DNA from: Bacillota bacterium
GTDB taxonomy: Bacteria > Bacillota > Clostridia > Tissierellales > Sporanaerobacteraceae
Assembly (NCBI GenBank): GCA_029779375.1
Contig: JAKPAR010000367.1
Location: forward strand, 1 to 5,122
Length of the DNA stretch: 5,122 nucleotides
Direction: 5' to 3'
The notes beneath the pieces are model-generated. The model was not told the origin of the DNA. It worked only from the letters and a program-made list of their open reading frames with translations, and ran no database searches. Shown piece after piece: positions 1 through 5,122 of the stretch (positions within the stretch are counted from its first letter, which is position 1; each line of letters starts with the position of its first letter). The position numbers and the translations under genes were made by a program.

Positions 1-1446
1 GCTAGTTTAGAAAAGATATTGTGGACTGATGGAAAAGTAGAAATCATGAATACCAAGATAGTTAAAGATAAAATAGTAGTGAGCGGTATTGTGAATTTCA
101 AGATTGTTTACAGAACAAAAGAAGAAAATATACCAATAGATACAGTAGAGACAACAACTGATTTTAGAGAAGAAATAGAAATATATGGTATAGATGAAGA
201 AATGATGGGAAAAGTTAGTGCTCGTATAGAACATATAGAATATGACGAAGTAGACGAAAGAAAAATAGTATTAGAAGCCTTGGTAAATATTGAAGCAAGA
301 GTAGAAAACACCAAGACCATAGAAATTGTCAAAGATATAAAAGGTGGAGAGGGCTTTGAAGTTTTAAAAGAAAAGTTAAGATACAATTATCTTCTAGGTT
401 CGAGTGATTCCTATGCAGTAGTAAGAGATGCTTTTGAACTAAGGGATACTTTGCCAGATATTGAAGAAGTACTAAAACTTGATTTAGCTTCTTATGAAGT
501 AGAATCCAAAGTAGTTGAAGATAGAATTATAGTTTCGGGAATAGTAGAAGCTTCTTTTGTATACTATGGTGGAGGAAAATTAAATTCTTTGAAAAGAGAA
601 GTAGCTTTTAACCATTTTATAGATATAGAAGGAGCCAAAAAAGATTCCAATTGTCAGCTAAAATTAGAAGTAGTCAGTGGAGAATATGAAGTAAAGGAAG
701 ATTTAGAAGGAAAACTTAGAGTATTGGATTTGGAAGTTAAAGTTAAAGTTGTTGGAAAAGTATATGAGCAAAAACAAAAAGAAATTGTATTAGATGCTTA
801 TTCTACAAAAAAGAAGATAAATATTCAAAAGGAAGAAATAGAAGTAGTTGAAAATGTAAAAGACATTCATCAAAAAGAAACTATAAAAGGCAAGTTAAAG
901 GGACTAGGCTTTGGAGAAATTTATCATATAGAAGGAAATCCAATATTGTTAGATAGCAAGATTATAGAAGATAAAATAATACTTGAGGGTCTCATTTCGT
1001 TAAATCTTCTCTATCTTGAAACTGTTGCAAAGGAAATAAAAACTATAAAAGAAGAAATTTCATTTAAGACTTATATAGAATCAGAAGATATAGATGAGAC
1101 GATGAATCCATTGGTAGAACTAATTTTAGAGGATATAAATTATAAAATAATTGATGAACAAAACATAGAAATAGAAGCAAATCTTGACAATTTCATCTTT
1201 TTAAATAGACAAAGAAAAGTAAATATAGTACTTGATTTAGAGGAAACGGATGAGCTTATAGACAAAAGCAAAAGACCAAGCATCACTGTATATATAGTGC
1301 AAAAAGGCGATTCTCTTTGGGATATAGCTAGAAGATACAATACTACAGTTGAAGAAATAGTACTTTCAAACAATATAGTATCACCTGATCATTTGATGCC
1401 TGGGGAAAAGATTATCATAGAAAAAATAGTTGACAATAGTTTTTAG
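1..1446 (+). CDS. sipL: SipL-like spore morphogenesis protein, DUF3794 repeats plus C-terminal LysM (5' end missing)
   Basis: The frame is open from base 1, so the gene starts upstream; the TTG at 19 lies inside a conserved segment and is not a credible start. The visible 481 residues contain three related segments about 150 residues apart, near residues 10-42, 161-193 and 311-343. Each follows the pattern S/T-K-hydrophobic pair-E/D-D-K/R-I-hydrophobic pair-x-G, typical of DUF3794. Residues 431-473 form a LysM domain (YIVQKGDSLWDIA, then NNI and LMPGEKI). DUF3794 plus a terminal LysM is the architecture of C. difficile SipL, which binds SpoIVA through its LysM domain to tether coat to forespore and support cortex formation. 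SipL there is slightly over 500 residues, so some 30-40 are missing here. The visible part has no signal peptide or membrane helix, fitting a mother-cell cytoplasmic protein. Assignment to SipL rests on architecture; another DUF3794/LysM coat protein is possible. Confidence 0.82.
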   Translation, partial: ASLEKILWTDGKVEIMNTKIVKDKIVVSGIVNFKIVYRTKEENIPIDTVETTTDFREEIEIYGIDEEMMGKVSARIEHIEYDEVDERKIVLEALVNIEARVENTKTIEIVKDIKGGEGFEVLKEKLRYNYLLGSSDSYAVVRDAFELRDTLPDIEEVLKLDLASYEVESKVVEDRIIVSGIVEASFVYYGGGKLNSLKREVAFNHFIDIEGAKKDSNCQLKLEVVSGEYEVKEDLEGKLRVLDLEVKVKVVGKVYEQKQKEIVLDAYSTKKKINIQKEEIEVVENVKDIHQKETIKGKLKGLGFGEIYHIEGNPILLDSKIIEDKIILEGLISLNLLYLETVAKEIKTIKEEISFKTYIESEDIDETMNPLVELILEDINYKIIDEQNIEIEANLDNFIFLNRQRKVNIVLDLEETDELIDKSKRPSITVYIVQKGDSLWDIARRYNTTVEEIVLSNNIVSPDHLMPGEKIIIEKIVDNSF

Positions 1447-1474
1447 CCTTTAGAATATCTAAAGGCTTTTTTTT
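1445..1474 (+). terminator. Intrinsic terminator of the sipL-like gene
   Basis: A perfect 10-bp stem, AGCCTTTAGA (1445-1454) with TCTAAAGGCT (1458-1467), closes on a 3-base loop and is followed directly by a run of eight T (1467-1474, its first base shared with the stem). The stem begins inside the TAG stop codon, so the terminator is as close to the gene as possible. It separates the sporulation gene from ispE. Confidence 0.93.
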
Positions 1475-1497
1475 ATGTTTTATTGCTGTTGTCTCTA

Positions 1498-1506
1498 TGG
1501 TATAAT
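1498..1506 (+). promoter_or_regulatory. Extended -10 promoter for ispE (sigma-A type)
   Basis: TGGTATAAT matches the extended -10 consensus TGnTATAAT exactly. It lies between the upstream terminator and ispE, with the likely start of transcription near 1512-1514, giving a leader of about 30 bases. The -35 region at the usual distance (around 1478-1483) is T-rich and matches TTGACA poorly, as is common for extended -10 promoters. It implies vegetative expression of ispE independent of the sporulation gene before it. Confidence 0.75.
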
Positions 1507-1544
1507 ACTATATTGTAAAAACCTAAAACAAAAGGAGAAAAGGA

Positions 1545-2396
1545 ATGAATGAAATTCAAATAGAAGCCTATGGAAAAGTAAATATTTCTCTAGATGTAAT
1601 AGGAAAGAGAAAAGATAATTATCATGAAATAGAAACTATTATGCAACAGATAGATTTAAAAGATATTTTGACTATTAGAGACAGAAAAAATGAAATAAAA
1701 ATCGAATGCAACAATTCTCTGGTTCCTTTAGATTCATCAAATATAGTACATAAGGCCTTTAGAGTTTTAAGTGAAAAGTGTCATGTAAAAAGAGGAGCTC
1801 ATATAATCATAGAAAAAAATATTCCTGTGGCAGCAGGACTAGCAGGAGGAAGTGCAAATGCAGCTGCAACACTTAAAGGGCTAAATAAGCTTTGGAATTT
1901 AAATTTAACAGAAGCTGAACTTATGGACATAGGAGTTCATATAGGTGCTGATGTTCCATTTTGTATCATGGGAGGAACTGCACTGGCAAAGGGAATTGGA
2001 GAAAAACTTGAAAAATTGGATAGTTTCAAAGATCATATGCTATTACTTGCCAATCCAGGTATAGAAGTGACATCTAGTCATGTATATAGCCTTCTTGATA
2101 TAGAAAAGATAATTAAAAAGCCCAACACAGATATGCTCCTTAAGGCTATACATGAAGATGATTTGTATACTGTTTCAAAAAATATGGTCAATGTATTAGA
2201 ACAAGTAACTTGTAGTGAGTATAAAGAAATCGAAAAAATTAAAGAAGATATGTTAAGCTGTGGAGCCCTGGGTAGTTTGATGAGTGGTAGTGGCCCTACT
2301 GTATTTGGCTTCTTTGACGATGAAGATAAATTATACAATTGCAAAAGAATATTGGAAAAAAGAATAGAAAAAGTTTTCATTGCTAGAACTATTTGA
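1545..2396 (+). CDS. ispE: 4-diphosphocytidyl-2-C-methyl-D-erythritol kinase (IspE)
   Basis: IspE is a GHMP-family kinase that uses ATP to phosphorylate the 2-hydroxyl of CDP-methylerythritol, a cytoplasmic step of the MEP (non-mevalonate) isoprenoid pathway. The 283 residues equal the length of the E. coli enzyme. Visible signatures are AYGKVNISL at residues 8-16 (Lys11 in the position of the catalytic lysine), the glycine-rich ATP-binding motif PVAAGLAGGSANAA at 94-107, GADVPF at 134-139 (Asp136 as catalytic aspartate) and the third GHMP motif MSGSGPTVFG at 246-255. The ATG at 1545 is preceded by AAAGGAG (1531-1537) with seven bases between; a second ATG at 1549 is out of frame. The gene has its own promoter and is bounded by hairpins on both sides, so it looks monocistronic. 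All motifs are intact and I see no sign of decay. Confidence 0.97.
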   Translation: MNEIQIEAYGKVNISLDVIGKRKDNYHEIETIMQQIDLKDILTIRDRKNEIKIECNNSLVPLDSSNIVHKAFRVLSEKCHVKRGAHIIIEKNIPVAAGLAGGSANAAATLKGLNKLWNLNLTEAELMDIGVHIGADVPFCIMGGTALAKGIGEKLEKLDSFKDHMLLLANPGIEVTSSHVYSLLDIEKIIKKPNTDMLLKAIHEDDLYTVSKNMVNVLEQVTCSEYKEIEKIKEDMLSCGALGSLMSGSGPTVFGFFDDEDKLYNCKRILEKRIEKVFIARTI

Positions 2397-2420
2397 ATAA
2401 AATTCCCACTTCTTGTAGAA

Positions 2421-2428
2421 CATATAAT
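2421..2428 (+). promoter_or_regulatory. Possible -10 element in the hairpin loop, for the small membrane gene
   Basis: CATATAAT contains a perfect TATAAT (2423-2428) and also resembles the CATA-initial -10 elements of sporulation sigma factors. Transcription would start near 2434-2436, beyond the 5' arm of the hairpin. The -35 is unconvincing: no TTGACA-like sequence lies 16-18 bases upstream, and TGAATA at 2394-2399, which resembles a sigma-G -35, is 21 bases away instead of 17-18. In AT-rich DNA a TATAAT can arise by chance, so this is a weak candidate. Confidence 0.25.
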
Positions 2429-2440
2429 TATGGATCTACT

Positions 2441-2448
2441 AAAAGGAG
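2441..2448 (+). promoter_or_regulatory. Ribosome binding site that decides the start of the small membrane gene
   Basis: AAAAGGAG lies eight bases before TTG at 2457-2459, an ideal distance. The in-frame ATG at 2430 lies upstream of it and has no purine-rich site of its own. The site therefore favours the TTG start. It lies largely inside the 3' arm of the long hairpin, so it would be hidden in any transcript that also carries the 5' arm. Confidence 0.65.
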
Positions 2449-2456
2449 TGGGAATT

Positions 2457-2660
2457 TTGTTTTTTGAAATAAAAGAAGCATTAAAACATATATTTGATAT
2501 TTATTTGCTATTAGCTATAGCATTCATATGTCTGCGTATATTCTTAGTGGATATACCCAGACTTAAAAAGGACAATTGCCATAGAGAGGCCAATATGGCA
2601 AAGGGTATAGGAATTTTTTATATAGTTGCAAGTCCCATACTATATTTTTTGTTTAGGTAA
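2457..2660 (+). CDS. Small two-helix membrane protein upstream of the germination operon, function unknown
   Basis: This encodes 67 residues from the TTG at 2457, chosen because AAAAGGAG precedes it at good spacing; an in-frame ATG at 2430 would give 76 residues but lacks a ribosome binding site. Two hydrophobic segments are clear: about residues 12-31 (IFDIYLLLAIAFICLRIFLV) and 50-66 (GIGIFYIVASPILYFLF). The loop between them is basic (PRLKKDNCHREANMAK), so by the positive-inside rule it should face the cytoplasm, forming a helical hairpin. There is no catalytic motif, lipobox or cleavable signal peptide. The stop is 14 bases before gerAA, suggesting co-transcription with the germination genes. 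It resembles in size and layout the small clostridial membrane proteins annotated as the CLC_0170 family, but that is from memory and uncertain. The length of open frame, good start site and coherent two-helix pattern argue that it is real. Confidence 0.75.
   Translation: MFFEIKEALKHIFDIYLLLAIAFICLRIFLVDIPRLKKDNCHREANMAKGIGIFYIVASPILYFLFR
2636..2642 (+). promoter_or_regulatory. Possible forespore (sigma-G type) -10 element before gerAA
   Basis: CATACTA is identical to the sigma-G -10 consensus known from Bacillus. It would start transcription near 2648-2650, just before the gerAA ribosome binding site. Germinant receptor operons are characteristically sigma-G controlled, so the position fits. 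Against it, no good -35 (TGAATA-like) lies 17-18 bases upstream; the nearest is GAATT at 2611-2615, about 20 bases away. The same seven bases also occur by chance inside gerAB at 5079-5085. Confidence 0.3.
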
Positions 2661-2674
2661 TAAGGAGGCTTAAA

Positions 2675-4141
2675 ATGGACTTAAATGTAGGAAAGCTAAA
2701 AGAAATACTTAAAGATTGTGATGATGTAGTATATAGGGATTTCAAAGTAGGAGTAAAACAAAACTTTTCTCTATGTATAGTTTATGTAGATGGACTCATA
2801 AATAAAGAAAGCGTAAGTGATTTTGTATTGGAATCTCTCATGGAAGGGGCAAGGGGGCTAGAGCCTACTCCCAAGGGAATAAAAGACAATCTTGTCGAGT
2901 TAATAACCAAGGGAAATATCTCAATAACTGAAATAAAAGAAGTATCTACTATAGAGGAAACTATTGATGCAATTCTCTCAGGTGAAACAGCTCTTTTTAT
3001 AGATAAATATGACAAGGTAATCATATTATCTTCAAGAGGATGGCCCACAAGAAGCATCAATGAATCTCAATCAGAAACTGTAGTTAGGGGTCCTAGAGAT
3101 GCCTTTACTGAAACTTTAAAGGTAAATATTACACTCATAAGAAGGCGAATTAAAGATCCAAATCTTAAAGTCAAAATGCTTAAAATAGGGAGAAGGTCAA
3201 AAACTGATGTAGCGGTTATGTACATAGAAGATATTGCAAATGATGGAATTTTGGGAGAAGTTTTCACCAGACTTGAAAAGGTTGACGTAGATGCCATTGT
3301 GGAAAGTGCCATATTGGAAGAATATATACAAGATGATTATTATTCACCTTTTCCTCAAATAGAAAATACAGAACGACCTGATTCTGTAGCAGCTTCTCTA
3401 TGTGAAGGTAGAATAGCTATAGTTGTAGACAATACTCCTTCAGTACTTGTAGTTCCTGCAACGATAGGAACAATCATGCAATCAAGTGACGACTATTATA
3501 CAAGATGGGTCGTAGCAGGTATAACTAGGATTATTAGATATATTGCGGTAGCTGTAGCTGTATTGGCTCCAGGACTTTATATAGCAATCACATCTTTTCA
3601 TCCAGGATTATTACCTACAAGACTTGCCTTTTATGTGGCAGCTACTAGAATCAATGTACCTTTTCCAGCAGTAATAGAAGCTTTTTTGATGGAAATAACT
3701 ATAGAGTTTTTAAGAGAAGCAGGTACTAGAATATCGGGGCCAATTGGGACTACTATTGGAATTGTAGGGGGTTTAATCATAGGTCAGGCAGCAGTAGAAG
3801 CAGGAATAGTGAGTCCCTTGATGATTATCATAGTAGCTATAACTACTATAGCTTCTTTTACTCTTCCCAGCTATGAATTTGCAGCAGCTCTTAGATTTTA
3901 TAGATTTTTCATCATGGTATTAGCTTCCATATTGGGACTTTATGGAATAATGCTTGGCATCATACTCATGCTTACACATTTGGCTGATTTAAATAGTTTT
4001 GGGATTCCATTTAGTTCACCATTTTCGGGACTAGGGCTTAGTACTGGAGATTTGAAGGATGTATTGGCCAGACTGCCTATGAATAGAATGAGGTATAGAC
4101 CAACATTTACATATCCAAAAGATAAAAAAAGAATTAAATAG
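2675..4141 (+). CDS. gerAA: Spore germination receptor subunit A (GerA family)
   Basis: The A subunit of a Ger-type nutrient germinant receptor sits in the spore inner membrane; in Bacillus the A subunit is reported to assemble into a nutrient-gated ion channel. The 488 residues match the family's usual length. A soluble domain of roughly 275 residues comes first and carries the signature RGWPTRSINESQSE (121-134), VVRGPRDAFTETL (136-148), N151 and LIRRRI (154-159), then ERPD at 233-236. The membrane domain follows, with hydrophobic stretches near 285-306, 318-344, 356-378, 380-397 and 409-436. It includes the conserved PFPAVIEAFLMEITIEFLREA (329-349, Pro-Phe-Pro to Glu-Ala) and IVGGLIIGQAAVEAGIVSP (363-381). 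The C-terminal tail keeps the KD-x4-R-x-P pattern (461-468). ATG 2675 follows AAGGAGG (2662-2668) by six bases. gerAB begins eight bases downstream, so the two are one operon. The ligand cannot be told from sequence. Confidence 0.96.
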   Translation: MDLNVGKLKEILKDCDDVVYRDFKVGVKQNFSLCIVYVDGLINKESVSDFVLESLMEGARGLEPTPKGIKDNLVELITKGNISITEIKEVSTIEETIDAILSGETALFIDKYDKVIILSSRGWPTRSINESQSETVVRGPRDAFTETLKVNITLIRRRIKDPNLKVKMLKIGRRSKTDVAVMYIEDIANDGILGEVFTRLEKVDVDAIVESAILEEYIQDDYYSPFPQIENTERPDSVAASLCEGRIAIVVDNTPSVLVVPATIGTIMQSSDDYYTRWVVAGITRIIRYIAVAVAVLAPGLYIAITSFHPGLLPTRLAFYVAATRINVPFPAVIEAFLMEITIEFLREAGTRISGPIGTTIGIVGGLIIGQAAVEAGIVSPLMIIIVAITTIASFTLPSYEFAAALRFYRFFIMVLASILGLYGIMLGIILMLTHLADLNSFGIPFSSPFSGLGLSTGDLKDVLARLPMNRMRYRPTFTYPKDKKRIK

Positions 4142-4149
4142 GTGATTAT

Positions 4150-5122
4150 ATGGAAAGAAAAAATAGAATATCTAATGGACAATTGGAAGCACTTGTTTTA
4201 AGTATTGCCGTAGGTGTAGGAATATTATCTCTTCCAAATGATTTAGCTAATATTTTAGGCAATGATGGCTGGATTTTAATAGTTATTGGAGCATTGATTA
4301 TTCTACCTTTTTTGTACATAATGTATAAATTAAATAGAATGTTTCCTGGGGAAATTTATTTTGAATACGGGAAAAAAATAGTTGGCACTTTTTTGTTTGA
4401 TATATTCAGTATAATCTATCTTATATCCTATATATGTATGTTGGCCTTTGAAGTAAGGGTTTTTGCTGAGGTCATCAAAGCTTTTTTGCTTGACAGAACT
4501 CCAATCGAAGTAATCATAATCACAATGTTACTTGCTTCCTCATATATAGCAAGAAAGGATTTAGGAGCCCTAGGGAGAATGGCAATCATACTTGTAATTA
4601 TAGTTGGAGTTATTATGCTCATATTTGGCATTTTAGCACTTCCAACTATGGATTACACAAATATACTTCCACTATTTAGGATAGGTTTTGGGGATATAAA
4701 AGATATACTTAGAGGTTTTGGTTACATTGCTTTTAGCTATTCTGGATTTGAAATAATACTCATAGCTATGGCTTATATAGAAAAGCCAGAAGAGTCATTA
4801 AAATATAGCATTAAGGGTGTTTTATATACGGCAGTTGTTTATTTGATTACATTTTTTATATCCCTTGCCCAGCTTGGGATTTATGATACTAAAAGACAGA
4901 TTTGGCCAATGCTTTCCATAATGAGAGAAATAGAACTTCCTGGATTTTTTATAGAAAATTTGGATGCTCTTGTAATGTCGGCTTGGGTATTGGTCATATT
5001 TGGTACTATTGGCCCTGATATGTATATAAATGGGACTATATTAAAAAGTATATTTAATTCCAGAAGACATGATTTTCTCATACTACCTTTAATTCCAATA
5101 GTATATGTTATCTCTCTCATTC
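4150..5122 (+). CDS. gerAB: Spore germination receptor subunit B, GerAB/endospore germination permease (3' end missing)
   Basis: The frame opens at ATG 4150, with AGGTGA (4140-4145) as ribosome binding site overlapping the gerAA stop, and stays open to the window end: 324 residues of an expected 360-370. The protein is an integral membrane member of the APC transporter superfamily that binds the germinant alongside the A subunit. Hydrophobic segments lie near residues 12-35, 40-59, 80-100, 118-133, 143-165, 186-210, 221-243, 268-288 and 309 to the end. The first contains GVGILSLP (22-29), the broken-helix glycine motif of the family. Also typical are ISNGQLEALVLS at 7-18, the GYIAFSYSGFE segment (191-201) and the ENLDALVMSAWVLVIFGTI stretch (269-287). 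It follows gerAA by eight bases. A gerAC-like lipoprotein gene is expected downstream but is not in view. Confidence 0.95.
   Translation, partial: MERKNRISNGQLEALVLSIAVGVGILSLPNDLANILGNDGWILIVIGALIILPFLYIMYKLNRMFPGEIYFEYGKKIVGTFLFDIFSIIYLISYICMLAFEVRVFAEVIKAFLLDRTPIEVIIITMLLASSYIARKDLGALGRMAIILVIIVGVIMLIFGILALPTMDYTNILPLFRIGFGDIKDILRGFGYIAFSYSGFEIILIAMAYIEKPEESLKYSIKGVLYTAVVYLITFFISLAQLGIYDTKRQIWPMLSIMREIELPGFFIENLDALVMSAWVLVIFGTIGPDMYINGTILKSIFNSRRHDFLILPLIPIVYVISLI

Larger units (their letters stand above)
2399..2465 (+). terminator. Long hairpin after ispE, probable terminator, overlapping the next gene's start
   Basis: Bases 2399-2414 (AAAATTCCCACTTCTT) pair with 2443-2458 (AAGGAGTGGGAATTTT) over 16 bp with one G·U pair. 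Above a 3-base bulge, GTAGA (2415-2419) pairs with TCTAC (2435-2439), and CATA (2421-2424) can pair with TATG (2429-2432). The 3' arm is followed by GTTTTTT (2459-2465), so with the arm's own TTTT it resembles an intrinsic terminator with a T-rich tail. It starts two bases after the ispE stop codon. Unusually, the 3' arm contains the ribosome binding site and the first two bases of the likely TTG start of the next gene. The structure was paired by eye; no folding energy was calculated. Confidence 0.75.

Noticed and set aside
19..21. TTG as a start codon for the first gene.
   Set aside because: The frame remains open to base 1, the residues before it continue a conserved DUF3794 segment, and no ribosome binding site precedes it. 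The gene is cut by the window edge.
108..386. Minus-strand open frames opposite the first gene, ispE, gerAA and gerAB (for example 108-386, 2078-2380, 3067-3312, 4881-5120).
   Set aside because: All lie opposite well-supported genes, have biased compositions (rich in Ser, Ile, Phe) typical of antisense shadows, and lack credible ribosome binding sites or family motifs.
739..755. Short direct repeat of GTTAAA units within the first gene.
   Set aside because: It encodes an alternating Val-Lys strand in a repeat-rich protein and is explained by coding sequence.
2394..2399. TGAATA, identical to a sigma-G -35 consensus.
   Set aside because: It overlaps the ispE stop codon, and the nearest CATA-type -10 is 21 bases away, too far for the usual 17-18 spacing.
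2430..2432. ATG as start of the small membrane gene.
   Set aside because: No purine-rich site lies upstream, whereas AAAAGGAG lies between it and the TTG at 2457. The extra nine residues are coded by the hairpin loop and 3' arm. It remains possible, but is less likely.
5079..5085. CATACTA, matching a sigma-G -10.
   Set aside because: It lies deep inside gerAB with no following start site in view; taken as a chance match in AT-rich DNA.

Overview
The window is a piece of chromosome from a spore-forming, low-GC, anaerobic-type Firmicute (class Clostridia or Tissierellia). The base composition is visibly AT-rich. All genes read left to right, use strong AGGAG-type ribosome binding sites, and include several endospore-specific families. 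Nothing suggests a plasmid, phage, insertion sequence, CRISPR array or RNA gene.

Layout. (1) Positions 1-1446 hold the 3' part of a spore morphogenesis gene with three DUF3794-type repeats and a C-terminal LysM domain. This is the architecture of SipL, the SpoIVA-interacting spore coat/cortex protein of Clostridioides difficile and functional counterpart of SpoVID. It ends at a textbook intrinsic terminator. (2) An extended -10 promoter then drives ispE (1545-2396), the housekeeping CDP-methylerythritol kinase of the MEP isoprenoid pathway. (3) A long, nearly perfect hairpin with a T-rich tail follows ispE and runs into the start of a small two-helix membrane protein gene (about 2457-2660). 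(4) A germinant-receptor operon begins with gerAA (2675-4141) and continues into gerAB (4150 to the window end, truncated). A gerAC-type lipoprotein gene would be expected just outside.

How the genes relate. SipL-like protein and the GerA proteins act at opposite ends of the spore's life: coat/cortex assembly in the mother cell, and nutrient sensing in the spore inner membrane. IspE is vegetative metabolism placed between them as its own transcription unit, with its own promoter and terminators on both sides. The small membrane gene sits 14 bases before gerAA and probably belongs to the germination operon.

The genes are recognisable and ordinary for spore-forming Clostridia. The least explained parts are the hairpin that overlaps the ribosome binding site and start of the small membrane gene, and the function of that small protein. 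I found no convincing sign of an entirely new system.
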